From: JBCCCJ01 sp039029315
Lineage (GTDB): Bacteria > Bacteroidota > Bacteroidia > J057
DNA: 64,000 nucleotides
Direction of reading: 5' to 3'
Assembly: GCA_039029315.1 (NCBI GenBank)
Contig: JBCCGK010000031.1
Location: forward strand, 1-64,000
The position numbers and the translations under genes are program-made. Of the stretch, positions 1-10,300 are shown piece after piece; position 1 is the stretch's first letter; each line of letters begins with the position of its first letter. The notes under the pieces are model-generated. The model worked only from the letters and a program-made list of their open reading frames with translations, was not told where the DNA came from and ran no database searches.

Positions 1-296
1 GATCGATTGCTGTTGCGCTCTGGGCTGGTGGATCGGTTATAGCTGCTGCTGCTTCTGGAAGAGCGGTTGGGTGAGCTATAAGTAGATCGATTGCTGTTGC
101 GCTCTGGGCTGGTGGATCGATTATAGCTGCTGCTGCTTCTGGAAGAGCGATTGGGTGAGCTGTAAGTAGATCGATTGCTGTTCCGTTCAGGACTGGTGGA
201 TCGGTTATAGCTGCTGCTGCTTCTGGAAGAGCGATTGGGTGAGCTATAAGTAGATCGATTGCTGTTGCGCTCTGGGCTGGTGGATCGGTTATAGCT
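1..296 (-). repeat. 84-bp in-frame tandem repeat, 3.5 copies, continuing past the left edge
   Basis: Units start at 1, 85, 169 and 253 (the last partial, to about 296). They differ at only a few positions; the third unit has the most changes. The period is exactly 28 codons, so copy-number changes keep the frame. The repeat codes for the Ser/Arg/Asn-rich segment of the minus-strand secreted protein. Confidence 0.9.
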
Positions 297-1259
297 CCCA
301 ATTCTTTCTGTTCGTCCAATTCCTCCTGAGCTGGATGGATTTCTACTTGACCCTATATTTCCACTTGATCTCCCAGAAGTATTGGGCATTCTGCCAGTTC
401 TTCCATTTTCACTATATCTACCGCTTGCTCTGTTCCCGCTGGAAGATGGACTTCTGTATGATTGTCCGACTCGTCCTGTACGACCATTTTCGCTATATCG
501 GCCTCCAGATACGTTGTTGCTGGAAGGGGTTCGAGGAGAACGATAACTGGTTCTTGTTCCAGATCTTCTATCGCTGGATCGAAAGTAAAAATCATTGGAA
601 TATCCTCCGCCACCACCACTGCCATATCCATAAGAGTATCCGTTGGAGAAACCGTCTCCGTATCCATTGTTATATCCGTTGTAATACCCATTGTTGTATC
701 CATTTCGATATCCACGTCGAAAGCCTCTGTTGTAGCGACGACTTGAGTAGGAATATCCCCAACTGTTTCCGTAGGAATAGGTATTGTATCTCCCGCCATA
801 GTAGCAAGGATCATTGTAGAAAAAGCTTGAATATCCCCAGGGATTCCAGCCAGAAGAATAATACACTCTCTGATACGCAACAGGCTCCCACAAATAGACC
901 TGAACAGAAATTCGGTTCCTGTATCGGCGGTATTTCCAGGGATTATATCTGCTATTCCAGCGATCCCAATAGGGGGTTCCAATCACGAAATATACGTCAT
1001 TGGTAAAATAAGGATCGTAATAGCTCCAGGTGGCTGTACTATAGTTTGAGCGATGGAATCGTCTGAGTCGTCGAGAATAATAAAAATCATCCTCATATTC
1101 ATAATAATATGGATCTTCATCATCCCACTCCAAATCATGCGCCATGTCATAGCTCTTCATGTCCAGGCTCGATGTGGCCAATCGCAGATTGCTCACTCCA
1201 GCAAAGGCGCTGCCAAGTCCAAAGGAAAAAATCAGTCCGAAGAGTAAAGTAGTTCTCAT
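1..1259 (-). CDS. Secreted Tyr/Gly/Asn- and Ser/Arg-rich repeat protein, C-terminus beyond window
   Basis: Reading the minus strand from the ATG at 1259 gives one frame that stays open to base 1, about 419 codons, so the C-terminus lies outside the window. It begins with a signal peptide (MRTTLLFGLIFSFGLGSAFA). An acidic/Tyr-rich stretch follows, then an aromatic region with paired Trp and Tyr. Around residues 170-220 there is a run of short NGY/GYNN-type repeats ending in a Gly-rich patch. After that come Ser/Arg/Asn-rich sequence and, from about residue 322, a 28-residue repeat with RSSRSSSSYNRSTSPER at its core. No enzyme motif is visible. It is probably a secreted or surface low-complexity structural or adhesive protein, but function is unknown. 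The ORFs on other frames here are shadows of this gene. Confidence 0.8.
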   Translation of the reverse strand, partial: MRTTLLFGLIFSFGLGSAFAGVSNLRLATSSLDMKSYDMAHDLEWDDEDPYYYEYEDDFYYSRRLRRFHRSNYSTATWSYYDPYFTNDVYFVIGTPYWDRWNSRYNPWKYRRYRNRISVQVYLWEPVAYQRVYYSSGWNPWGYSSFFYNDPCYYGGRYNTYSYGNSWGYSYSSRRYNRGFRRGYRNGYNNGYYNGYNNGYGDGFSNGYSYGYGSGGGGGYSNDFYFRSSDRRSGTRTSYRSPRTPSSNNVSGGRYSENGRTGRVGQSYRSPSSSGNRASGRYSENGRTGRMPNTSGRSSGNIGSSRNPSSSGGIGRTERIGSYNRSTSPERNSNRSTYSSPNRSSRSSSSYNRSTSPERNSNRSTYSSPNRSSRSSSSYNRSTSPERNSNRSTYSSPNRSSRSSSSYNRSTSPERNSNR

Positions 1260-1493
1260 ATATATAGGATAATTGGTGAACGTTTTTCGATTTTTCATGG
1301 GGAATCTACTTAATACTTATTATTTAGGCTAATCGCTAGTTTCCCATACCCCAATTTTCCCCTTTTGGTTTGCCTAATTCAAGCAGAAATTATCATTCGT
1401 GCCAAGGAGCTTAAGATACGTGATTTGCCAGAGGAGAATTATATGTGTAACTTTTGGGCCTAAGATCTTTTAACTAGAAATCAAAGTATTAAC

Positions 1494-2978
1494 TTGAAAT
1501 TCATCGACTTACCTATCGATCCCACACTAGTGGATGGAATCGGGTATATGGGATTTGAGGAGACAACCCCCATCCAGGAACAAACCATCCCCCTGATTCT
1601 AGACAAACAAGACCTCATCGCCTGTGCACAAACAGGAACTGGCAAAACAGCCGCATATCTCATCCCTACCCTTCACCATCTATCAGCCGAAGAAAGTGAA
1701 CACACACGCGGTCTGATCCTGGCACCTACCCGTGAACTAGCCGGACAAATTGATCAAAATATTGAAGCACTCTCTTATTTTACGGGGGTTTCTTCCATGT
1801 CAGTGATCGGTGGCAAAAATTCTGAAAGCTGGGAGCGTCAGCGATTTGCCGTAACCAATGGTGCTGATATCATTGTGGCTACGCCTGGACGCCTGATTAC
1901 CCTTCTGGCGCTTAATCTTGTGAATTTTGATCACCTGGAGATGGTCATTCTGGACGAGGCTGACAAGATGCTGGACATGGGCTTTTTTGAAGATATCATG
2001 AAGATCATCAGCTATACCCCTGAAGAGCGGCAAACCTTGATGTTCTCTGCAACCATGCCCAGGAAAATCCGGGAACTAGCCAAAAAAATCCTAAAAAATC
2101 CGCAGGAAGTTAACCTCAATCTGGCTAAGCCCGCAGAGGGAATTTCTCAATCTGCTTACATGGTCTTTGACCAGCAAAAAATCCCCCTGCTCGAACATCT
2201 GATCAAAGTCAAAGAGATCGACAGCATGATCATCTTTGCTTCGAGCAAAGCCAGCGTGGATTTGATCGAATTGAAACTCTCCAGGCTGAATTATGATGTC
2301 AGAGCCATGCACTCAGACAAATCTCAGGAAGAGCGACAGGAAACGCTGCGGGAATTCAAAAACAAAAAGTTTCCGATCATTGTAGGGACAGATGTATTAG
2401 CCAGAGGAATCGACATTGACAACCTGAGTCATGTGTTGAACTTCGATGTTCCGCATGATGCTGAGGATTATGTGCATCGCGTAGGCCGGACCGCCAGAGC
2501 CTCTAAAACCGGAGAAGCGATCACCTTCATCACCCCCCGCGATCAACACAAATTCGTTCGGATAGAGCAACTGATAGAAACAGATATTCCCAAACCCCAG
2601 GTTCCAGAGTCCTTGGGAGAGGCACCAATCTATAATCCCAAAAGTCGCGGGCACGGAAGAGGAAGCCATCCAAGAAAAAGAAACAATCAAAACCGCAACA
2701 GAAATCGAAGAAGAAAGCCAGGAGGAGGAGATAGAAATCGAAGAAATGACAATGCGTCCCAACATCGAAAACAAGGGCGTCATTCTTCCAATCAAAATGG
2801 GAAGTCAAATGCTCCAAAAGATGGCGAAAAAAGTTCAGAAACGACTTCTTCTCCCACGAACAAACGCAATCGCAACAGAAGAAGAAAGCGAAACAAGAAT
2901 CGCAATCCTGAACAGAATTCATCCTCGCCCAATTCTCCTACCCAAAATCCAACCCAACAACCCCCTGACAAATCATAG
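1494..2978 (+). CDS. DEAD-box ATP-dependent RNA helicase (RhlE/DeaD type)
   Basis: This 494-residue protein has the complete DEAD-box motif set: Q motif near 25-30, Walker A AQTGTGKT at 45-52, DEAD at 154-157, SAT at 185-187, then the second RecA domain with VGTDVLARGIDI and HRVGRTAR. The last roughly 100 residues form a basic Arg/Asn/Lys-rich tail, usual for RNA contact in RhlE-like helicases. It would unwind RNA duplexes in ribosome assembly or mRNA turnover in the cytoplasm. The start is a TTG at 1494; no in-frame ATG fits, and MKFIDLPIDP aligns with the usual family N-terminus. A roughly 230-bp spacer separates it from the divergent repeat-protein gene. Confidence 0.92.
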   Translation: MKFIDLPIDPTLVDGIGYMGFEETTPIQEQTIPLILDKQDLIACAQTGTGKTAAYLIPTLHHLSAEESEHTRGLILAPTRELAGQIDQNIEALSYFTGVSSMSVIGGKNSESWERQRFAVTNGADIIVATPGRLITLLALNLVNFDHLEMVILDEADKMLDMGFFEDIMKIISYTPEERQTLMFSATMPRKIRELAKKILKNPQEVNLNLAKPAEGISQSAYMVFDQQKIPLLEHLIKVKEIDSMIIFASSKASVDLIELKLSRLNYDVRAMHSDKSQEERQETLREFKNKKFPIIVGTDVLARGIDIDNLSHVLNFDVPHDAEDYVHRVGRTARASKTGEAITFITPRDQHKFVRIEQLIETDIPKPQVPESLGEAPIYNPKSRGHGRGSHPRKRNNQNRNRNRRRKPGGGDRNRRNDNASQHRKQGRHSSNQNGKSNAPKDGEKSSETTSSPTNKRNRNRRRKRNKNRNPEQNSSSPNSPTQNPTQQPPDKS

Positions 2979-3061
2979 CGTATGAAGTAAGCAAACAATC
3001 GAATATACCTTTCTCCCCTACACAGCGTTCCAATATTAGCAATCAAAAACAACCCTTCCCC

Positions 3062-4063
3062 ATGACTGTCACTCCCTTATTCCGCTATGTCAAACGCCTG
3101 GGTCTCTTTGTCCTGTTGGCCGTTTTTGTTATCCCTTCCATTTCCGCTCAATCTACCATAGGAAAACGGGCAGAAAGAAACGTCAAACGTAAAGTCGATC
3201 GAAAAGTTGATCGAGCCATAGATAACGGGATTGATGGAGCATTTGAGGCCGTAGAAGGGATTTTCAAAAAGAAAAATAAAAAGAAGAAGAAAAAAGACAA
3301 GGATAAGGAAAACAAAAACGAATCCTCCACGCCCGCCCCAACTGATTCTCCTGCTTACCCAAGCGAAGAGGTATCAGTCACCATTGAAGAAGATCCCGAG
3401 GCCGATAGCCGCCCTGTGGAAAGAAGCAATTTTATCGGGTCATTCGTGATGGAAATGAAGGAGTTCAAAAACGGACAATTATCCAAGGACTCTCCCATAA
3501 AAATCGGGTATCACATTGACGCCTATCAAACTGGGATCGAGATGGAAGACAAAGAAGAACAGACCACCAATCTCATCGTCTATGATCGACAAGCCAGAAA
3601 GATGATCATGAAGATGCACAAGGACGGAGAAAAAACGGCCATCATCAACAAATTGCCTAGCATGAAGGTCACGGTCGAAGAAGAGAAGTATCCCTCGGGA
3701 AAATATAGTGTCACCCCCACGGGAAGAACCAAAGTAATCGAGGGCTACAATTGTAAGGAGTTCATGGTCGAGACAGAAAAGGAAGTATCTCATGTCTGGT
3801 TTGCAGAAGATCTCGACACTGGTCTTGCTACTTCTCTGAATCTGGGCATGGTCAATGTCCAACGAAAGGACGGAAGTACCCTGGACTATGGAGATCGCTA
3901 CAATCTCAAAGGTACCTGGCTGGAAGTACATTCCAAATCCAAATCCGAGAACATTACGCGCGATATCTATCTCAAGAATCTGGTGATTGGCTCAGTTGAA
4001 CAGCAGATTTTTTCGACTGATGGTTATAAGGTAACGGATGTCAGCAATCTGTTTGGAAATTGA
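3062..4063 (+). CDS. Secreted DUF4412-like protein
   Basis: A 333-residue protein with an N-terminal signal peptide ending near SISAQ (about residue 30). A very basic segment follows that includes a Lys-only run (about 79-90), then an acidic/Pro-rich linker. From about residue 120 on there is a beta-rich domain resembling DUF4412, with phrases such as VIEGYNCKEF and VWFAEDLDTG. This family is found in the periplasm or envelope of Bacteroidota; its role is unknown. It ends 10 bp before the convergent YcxB-like gene. The Lys run makes the mRNA A-rich at 3268-3320. Confidence 0.7.
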   Translation: MTVTPLFRYVKRLGLFVLLAVFVIPSISAQSTIGKRAERNVKRKVDRKVDRAIDNGIDGAFEAVEGIFKKKNKKKKKKDKDKENKNESSTPAPTDSPAYPSEEVSVTIEEDPEADSRPVERSNFIGSFVMEMKEFKNGQLSKDSPIKIGYHIDAYQTGIEMEDKEEQTTNLIVYDRQARKMIMKMHKDGEKTAIINKLPSMKVTVEEEKYPSGKYSVTPTGRTKVIEGYNCKEFMVETEKEVSHVWFAEDLDTGLATSLNLGMVNVQRKDGSTLDYGDRYNLKGTWLEVHSKSKSENITRDIYLKNLVIGSVEQQIFSTDGYKVTDVSNLFGN

Positions 4064-4072
4064 TCCCAAGTT

Positions 4073-4630
4073 TCAATTGTTGGAGATATTCGCCTCCCTC
4101 CAACTGAGGTATTCCCCATACTGAAGTTCGTCAAAGGCCCTTCTGGGCATGAATATTGTCGATTTTTTTCCCATCATTAGGAACTCACTGTGATCGGTAG
4201 AGGCCCAGTCTCTAAAGGTGTTGGACTCATATTCGGTACTGGATGAAGGGGTTGTCACCACAAGTCCACCTTCCCGAAACTCAATCTCCCGTTCTCCCAA
4301 CAGCTCTGAATTGTATCGAATCGAGCGGTCGATCAGTCGTTTGGTGGCAAAGTTTCTATACAACAAAAAGACCACAAACAATACGATGAATATGATGACA
4401 TGGGACATGAATACCTGAACAACCGCATAGGAACTTCCCCAATCTACAGCCATGAGGTCTCTACCGAAAGCCAGCAATTCTCGCAAAAATGCTATGATCA
4501 AGACCAAAGAGACAGCCCCCACCAAAAGCTTCTTATACAAGGGCTTGAAAAATCTCCGCAAAGAATAAACAAAGAAAAACCTCTGAAAGGCGTAGAGGTC
4601 CTCGGCAGTTTGAGTAAAGCTAATGTTCAT
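4073..4630 (-). CDS. YcxB-like membrane protein (first of a tandem pair)
   Basis: A 185-residue protein beginning MNISFTQTAEDLYAFQRFF. Two membrane segments lie at about 38-55 and 72-92, followed by a soluble C-terminal beta domain of the YcxB type (ERE-IEF pattern, then WASTDHSEFLMMGK and a conserved P-R-RAF near 163-168). The family is a small membrane protein of unknown function. The next gene upstream on the same strand (4790-5347) is a paralog of identical length. Confidence 0.7.
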   Translation of the reverse strand: MNISFTQTAEDLYAFQRFFFVYSLRRFFKPLYKKLLVGAVSLVLIIAFLRELLAFGRDLMAVDWGSSYAVVQVFMSHVIIFIVLFVVFLLYRNFATKRLIDRSIRYNSELLGEREIEFREGGLVVTTPSSSTEYESNTFRDWASTDHSEFLMMGKKSTIFMPRRAFDELQYGEYLSWREANISNN

Positions 4631-4789
4631 GGGAGTATGTGAGCTGTAAGGATTAAGAGACTAGACTTTATCACGATTGATTTTTTATACCTTTGAGACG
4701 AAATCTGTGAGGTTGCTCTAAGTTTGACTTTGTCCATTTTTTACAGGAGAAAAATCCATTACAAAATCATTCGTGATAATCATTAGTCT

Positions 4790-5347
4790 CTAAGTCATCT
4801 GGCCATATTTTTCTTTCAAGTTCAGATATTGTTCGTATTGAGGATCGTCGAATGCCCTTAATGGAATAGAGATCGCAACATTGTCCCCAATCATTATATA
4901 TTCATGAAAGTCTGAATGTGTCCAATAGATGATCGAAGAATATGGAAACTCCTCTGTTCCATTGGGCGTGCTGACGGTCATTGTTTCCTCTCCGAAGGTA
5001 ATCTCTCTCTGGCCTATCAATAATGGATTCTTTTTGATGGCAAGCTTCGAGAGTCTGCGATATGACAATCTTCTCATAACAATCGAGCCTACAACTAAAC
5101 AGGCAAGTGGGATCGGATGGGCCAGAAAAGGAAGCAGGTATCCCTTCAGGGAGGGGGGAGAAAGATTGGTCCAATCTCCAATAATCTGTGCAAATTGCCA
5201 GATCAGGATTCCCAACAAAAAGAGAGAAAACAGCCCTAACAAGATTTTCCGAATAGCTGTCCCAAAAAAAGATTTGATTCCATTTGACATAAAAAACTTT
5301 TGCAAATGGGAGATGTCTTCCTGGGTCTGATTGAATGTGATGGTCAT
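4790..5347 (-). CDS. YcxB-like membrane protein (second of a tandem pair)
   Basis: A 185-residue paralog of the neighbouring gene, with the same plan: MTITFNQTQEDISHLQKFF at the N-terminus, two hydrophobic segments (about 36-55 and 74-91), and a C-terminal domain with REITFGEE and IPLRAFDD motifs. I chose the ATG at 5347 because it lines up with the paralog start; an in-frame upstream start at 5425 would add 26 residues that do not match. It lies 52 bp downstream of the stop of the eCIS ATPase on the same strand, so cotranscription is possible. Function unknown. Confidence 0.7.
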   Translation of the reverse strand: MTITFNQTQEDISHLQKFFMSNGIKSFFGTAIRKILLGLFSLFLLGILIWQFAQIIGDWTNLSPPSLKGYLLPFLAHPIPLACLVVGSIVMRRLSYRRLSKLAIKKNPLLIGQREITFGEETMTVSTPNGTEEFPYSSIIYWTHSDFHEYIMIGDNVAISIPLRAFDDPQYEQYLNLKEKYGQMT

Positions 5348-5399
5348 ATGGAGGAAAATTGTGGAGGCATGAATTCGGCCTAACAATAATAAACAATTC

Positions 5400-6749
5400 T
5401 CACACACTTCTTCCTTCCTTGGCATATTCTCTGCGGATTCCCTGTATCACATCCTGCAAAAAAACCTGTTCTCCTCCTCTTTCCAGCGCTTTGAGAGAGG
5501 CAAATCGAATCACATTCATAATGGTTCCCCCGGAGAGTTCATAGGTTTTGGCAATTTGGGAGAGATCGATCTCAGGGTCTATTTCGGCTTTGGAAGAAAA
5601 CCCTTGTTTCCACAGCCGGAATCGCTCTTTCGGACCAGGAGAAGGAAAAAAGATAATGGACTCGAAACGGCGGCTGAATGCCTTGTCAAGATTATCCTTC
5701 AGGTTGGAGGCCAGAATCGCAATGCCATCAAAAGTCTCGATCCGTTGGAGGAGATAGGAGATTTCCTGATTGGCATAGCGGTCATGCGAATCCTTGGTTT
5801 CGCTGCGCTTGCCAAAGAGAGCATCCGCCTCATCAAAGAAGAGAATCCAGCGCTTGTGCTCGGCCATATCAAAAATTCGCCCAAGATTTTTCTCTGTCTC
5901 TCCGATGTATTTGGACACCACAGTAGAGAGGTCAACACGATAGACTTCATGCCCGGTGGATTTGCCCAACAAGCAGGCAGTCATGGTTTTGCCGGTTCCA
6001 GGAGGTCCATAAAACAAGGCCCGATAGCCAGGTCGAATCTTTTTGGCCATGTCCCAATCTTGAAGGAGGGTGCTTCCATGTTTGATCCAGCTTTCGATTT
6101 CCGTGACCATCGCCATGGTGCCGGGATGCAGAATCAAATCTTCCCACTCCAGTTGGGTTTCGATATAGCGGGCAGGGAATCGAGGGCTAAAATGGGGCCT
6201 ATATTGCTCCCCAGTTGTAAAATAACTCAAGTATTCTTCCGTGATTCTCAATGGAGACTTCAGCAGGGAGCGAGAAGCATCACCACTGTCCAAATGGATG
6301 ATATTGTGGCTGGTAAACACATGTTCGCGAGAAAACAAGCCCTGCATATTGAAGCGAACCTCCAAATCTGTCCCGGCCAGGATAAATACGAGTGTTTCTC
6401 CTGTAGGCACAAAATCCCCTTCTGTACCTTCTCTCACTCCCCCGAATTCTGTGAATCTGCGATCAAAGGTCTTGTTCTTTGTGAAAAATATGTCCAGCAG
6501 GCGTGGTCGAATGTGTGGGACCAAGGCCAGGATCAACAGGCAACGCTCCGGATAGCTAAACTGATAGTGCTCAACAATTTGGGCATACTGGGAGGAAGAG
6601 TGCCTGAGATCTGGGGGAAAAATCTCGAACACAGAATCATGTTCTGTCTCCTGTCCAAAGAATAGTTTGAAGCGGGTGTCGAGAACTCGCGTGAACCAAT
6701 GAAGTTCCTGTTCGAGATCTTGTACATTGTGGTGGAGAGGTGAGCTCAA
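5400..6749 (-). CDS. eCIS AAA+ ATPase (Afp15-like)
   Basis: A 449-residue protein. The N-terminal half (1-200) is a poorly conserved, probably winged-helix region. The AAA+ module has Walker A GPPGTGKT at 248-255, Walker B FFDEAD at 304-309, sensor 1 ASNL at 347-350 and an arginine pair (FSRRF) at 360-361. In Afp/PVC-type injection systems one such ATPase is encoded beside the structural genes and is thought to help assembly or cargo loading. The only in-frame start near the N-terminus is TTG at 6749; a stop lies about 30 bp upstream. It is the last minus-strand gene of the locus, cut off from the tape-measure gene by a plus-strand effector. Confidence 0.85.
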   Translation of the reverse strand: MSSPLHHNVQDLEQELHWFTRVLDTRFKLFFGQETEHDSVFEIFPPDLRHSSSQYAQIVEHYQFSYPERCLLILALVPHIRPRLLDIFFTKNKTFDRRFTEFGGVREGTEGDFVPTGETLVFILAGTDLEVRFNMQGLFSREHVFTSHNIIHLDSGDASRSLLKSPLRITEEYLSYFTTGEQYRPHFSPRFPARYIETQLEWEDLILHPGTMAMVTEIESWIKHGSTLLQDWDMAKKIRPGYRALFYGPPGTGKTMTACLLGKSTGHEVYRVDLSTVVSKYIGETEKNLGRIFDMAEHKRWILFFDEADALFGKRSETKDSHDRYANQEISYLLQRIETFDGIAILASNLKDNLDKAFSRRFESIIFFPSPGPKERFRLWKQGFSSKAEIDPEIDLSQIAKTYELSGGTIMNVIRFASLKALERGGEQVFLQDVIQGIRREYAKEGRSV

Positions 6750-7337
6750 AAGATTTGGGGCTTTGTCTGTGGTGTATGATCAGAAATATAAGAAAAAATG
6801 GGCAGATGTTGGAGAGCATTCCTGCTTTAATCAAGAGTGGTTTACTGGAATTTCTCTCCTGCCAAATGGCCTGACAATACAATCACTCCCTTCATCCACC
6901 AACTGTCCGACCTTCCTTCTTCAAGAGAGATAAAGCTTGCCCTTCGTCATTCCCTCCTCCCCACAGGCATATTATGTTATCCCAACATTCAGGAATGATC
7001 TGATTCTGTAGAGGCAAGCCAAAATCACTGGCAAGCTGATCGTGTTTGACTTTTTCCTCGCCTTGGAACAGCACAAATATATAGCATGAAGATTGTCCAC
7101 TGAAAATCAGATATTCCCTTAGAGACTGTTTGAAAATCTGTTACTTATTTTTTGTATGCGTATTTTTTCCTCATCCAGCGGCTTTTTTTGTTCCCATAGC
7201 ACCACTATGAGAACAAAAAAGAGCCTTGTCTGAGAAAAAAATACCTCCTAAAAATTCTCAGCACAGATTCCTAAACAGTCTCTTACTTATCAGAGGTTTT
7301 TTTTGTAAATTGATAGGATACTCTAGCGCCTGTATCC
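6750..7337. other. 588-bp divergent spacer between ATPase and effector genes
   Basis: It holds the 163-bp palindromic element at 7121-7283 and the presumed divergent promoters. A 60-codon minus-strand ORF at 6892-7074 (starting MLFQGEEKVKHDQLASDFGL) is open, but I recognise no family; it may be a gene remnant. No RNA gene seen. Confidence 0.5.
7121..7283 (+). repeat. 163-bp palindromic element, copy A
   Basis: The ends are near-perfect inverted repeats: AGAGACTGTTT at the left and AAACAGTCTCT at the right, with CTGT/ACAG continuing inwards. The centre is a second inverted repeat (GTTC-CATAG / CTATGAGAAC). The whole unit could fold into one long hairpin and has no coding capacity, as expected for a MITE-like or structured intergenic repeat. 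A second copy of identical length lies inverted at 42370-42532. Confidence 0.85.
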
Positions 7338-10300
7338 ATGTCTCAGAAATCAAAACGACCCACTTCTTCTCCCTCAACCAATCGGTCATCCAGGGCCGGC
7401 CAAAGCATCAGCCCCCCCGATTATGGTCTAGCGGTCGTTGATCAACAAAAGTCCGAAGAAGAAGCACCGATTCAAGGCGTTTTTGGGTTGCCCACTATGC
7501 AGCAAGCCCTTCCTCCTCCTTCTGACAATCCCTCAGATTCGCAGCAACAGAATCAAACAGGCTTGCCGGATCGCCTAAAGTCAGGCATCGAATCACTCTC
7601 AGGTTATTCTCTGGATGATGTCCAGGTATCTTACAACTCTCCCAAACCTGCCAGGATTGGTGCATTTGCCTATGCACAGGGAAACCAGATCTATCTTGGA
7701 CCAGGACAGGAGCGACATCTGCCACATGAGGCCTGGCATGTGGTACAACAGAAGCAGGGACGGGTCAGACCTAGCTTCCAGATGATGAGCAAGCTTTCTG
7801 TGAATGATGACCACAGCCTGGAACAAGAGGCAGATCATATGGGCACAAAAGCCATGAGACGGCCTGCCTCTCCGCATTTTCTCAAACATCAACGCGCACG
7901 GAATGACGTAGCCCAGTTGATATCTGACAATTTGGACCATTTTCAGGAGTTTCTCGCAAGCAAAATTCATGGAAAAGGAATCAATCTCACCCATCCAAGC
8001 TATTTAAAGGCCAAGGCATCCGCTTATATTCTGGATCATAATGCGTATAAGAATAAGCTTAACTCCTTGCCTTTGGATTATCAGGGTATTGCTCATACGT
8101 TACCCCAATCGGGTCAACCCAATGATTACCTCCGGATTCTTCAACAATTTATCCGATCAATCGGCCATGCAAACATTAGTCAAATTACCTGGGGACCCGT
8201 CACCAAATTCGGAACAGGAACCTCTGTATTTATCAATTTTGGGCCAGGAGGACATGCAATAGGTACACCAACAAAGGACAAAACCCCATGGATGAATCGC
8301 CTAACAGCCCGAAAAGATGGGGATCGCACCCTCTATGTCATGGGTCATTTGTTGAATGCTGACTTAGGCGGACCGGGGCTTGATTACAACTATGTTCCCC
8401 TTACAGGAAGGGCTGGATGGTATGGCGCCAATGATTCAAATGCCCTCCATTCCAAACTCATCGAGCAGATTGTCAAACAGAAATATGCTTTATTGGGAAA
8501 AAATGTTACAAGTCTGGCCTATCAGGTATTGTCAGTAAAAAGACAGAAAGCCCGACCAGAAACCCAGGAAATTGGGAATACTCTTCAAGCCATGAATGCT
8601 ATATTGGCAACACGAAAATTTTCCCCGACCCAATCGCTGAGCAAGCTGACTAAAAATGTAAAGACTCAGCTCAAAAAAGACATCAAAGCGAATCCTGTAC
8701 TAGAGGCAGTATTGTATGCCGTCTCTTCCAATAATTACTGGTCGAGGTCCTGGAATACCTTATTTGCCCTTGTAAAAGAAAATCATGAGCTGTGGAAATT
8801 TGAGGACCAGATTGTTCCTCAAATGCTCAAAACAATTACAAGCTGGAAACAAGATGGAATTGACCAAAGATTAACTGTAAATATTCCGATCATTCTTCCA
8901 AACAGTGTGGCGGCTCCCTATAATAGCAACCGAAAATCCAAACATAAAAAATCCTCCCCGATTCAACACAAGTCCCAGTATTCAGATTTTCTGGCCAAAA
9001 AGAGTGATGTCAGAGATGAAGGACTCCCTGAAAAGATTCAAGATTTTGCCTTCCAGGCCGATGCAGCTTCCTACCTCCTGGATCTCAATGAGTATGATAG
9101 AGAATATTTAAAAGATCTTCTCATAAATCTTACAGAATACAATCGCATCAACGAACTTCTAAAAAAGCAACTGTTGCCGAATCAACGGCATCAACTCGAG
9201 ACCAAAAAAAGTCAGCTGGAATCTGCAATCAGAATCCTGGCTCAGGATCCCGAATTGGAAGAAATAGCCAATAATCCTGGTGATCAGAAAATATTATTGA
9301 AGCTAATAGAAAGTAGCAGTGGCCAGCTCCGGAGTATAGTGGATCATTATATCCTTGGGTATGCCAAACGAAAAAACAAGAAAATCCCATTAAGTAATTT
9401 TGTCTCAACAGGCAAAACCCCTTGGGGAAGTCCCCGCAAGATTACAGCCTATTTACAGCCTGGAGGACATCCTGAAGGATCAAGCGCAGGGGGAGATTCG
9501 AGCTGGATGCTGAAAATCGAAGAAAGACGAGACGCTTCCAAAACCCTGTATGTACGTGGGCACATGATCAATCGCCATCTCGGTGGTGCCGGTCTGGATT
9601 CAAATATGGTTCCCCTTACTGGACGGGAAGGATGGTTTGGTGCCAATAATGCCAATGGGATTCACTCTTCAGGAATAGAAGAAGGGGTGAAGAATCTGTA
9701 TGCCAACATGGCAAAACCTGGGAATGAGTGGGACAAAAGCAAGGTTACCAATCTCGTCTATTCTGTGGAAGCAATTATGGGAAACCATAATCGGAAACAA
9801 ACCAGGTTAGTCTATACACTCACCGATCAATTCGATCAGTTAATCAAGGGTATTCAGACAGGTTTGACAACTATGTACAAATCCAAATCACCTCAACTTT
9901 TAAAAGAGGCATACAAAGATTATCACACACGAGAATTTGTGAAGCTTGCTCAAGCGAATCTCCCGGCAGCCGTTCAGCTTTTTCTCCAAAAAATCTATGA
10001 AAAAACCACAGGTAAATATGGACCCAATTTAGATCCAACGAAAGATCCTCTTAAATCTCAAATTATCAAGGACTTCAAGCTTCAGACAGTCACGCCACAA
10101 CAGCTTGTTCTTATATGGAGAAATAATTTAATTGAGACAGAATATCAGTCTTTACCTTATAAGGGAGTGGTTCCCTACATGCTGGGAAGATCAAATTTTA
10201 CTACGCAATTCAATAAGCCCATACCGTCTCTTGAAACAGAACAGCAGAAATTCATCCAATCAAAGATAAAGAACATCCCCTACCTTGAGCGATTATTAAA

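Noticed and set aside
1..296. Regular repeat that could be mistaken for a CRISPR array
   Set aside because: The units are directly adjacent with no unique spacers, are 84 bp long and encode protein in frame.
335..1006. Plus-strand ORF of 223 residues and minus-strand ORF 353-982 near the left edge
   Set aside because: Both are other-frame shadows of the open minus-strand secreted repeat protein, whose frame has a signal peptide and in-phase repeats.
5556..6665. Plus-strand ORF of 369 residues
   Set aside because: It is antisense to the AAA+ ATPase, which has all family motifs; the plus-strand product shows none.
7121..7283. Insertion sequence or transposase gene at the palindromic element
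   Set aside because: At 163 bp it has no coding capacity, and no clear target-site duplication is visible; only a non-autonomous element or structured repeat is supported.
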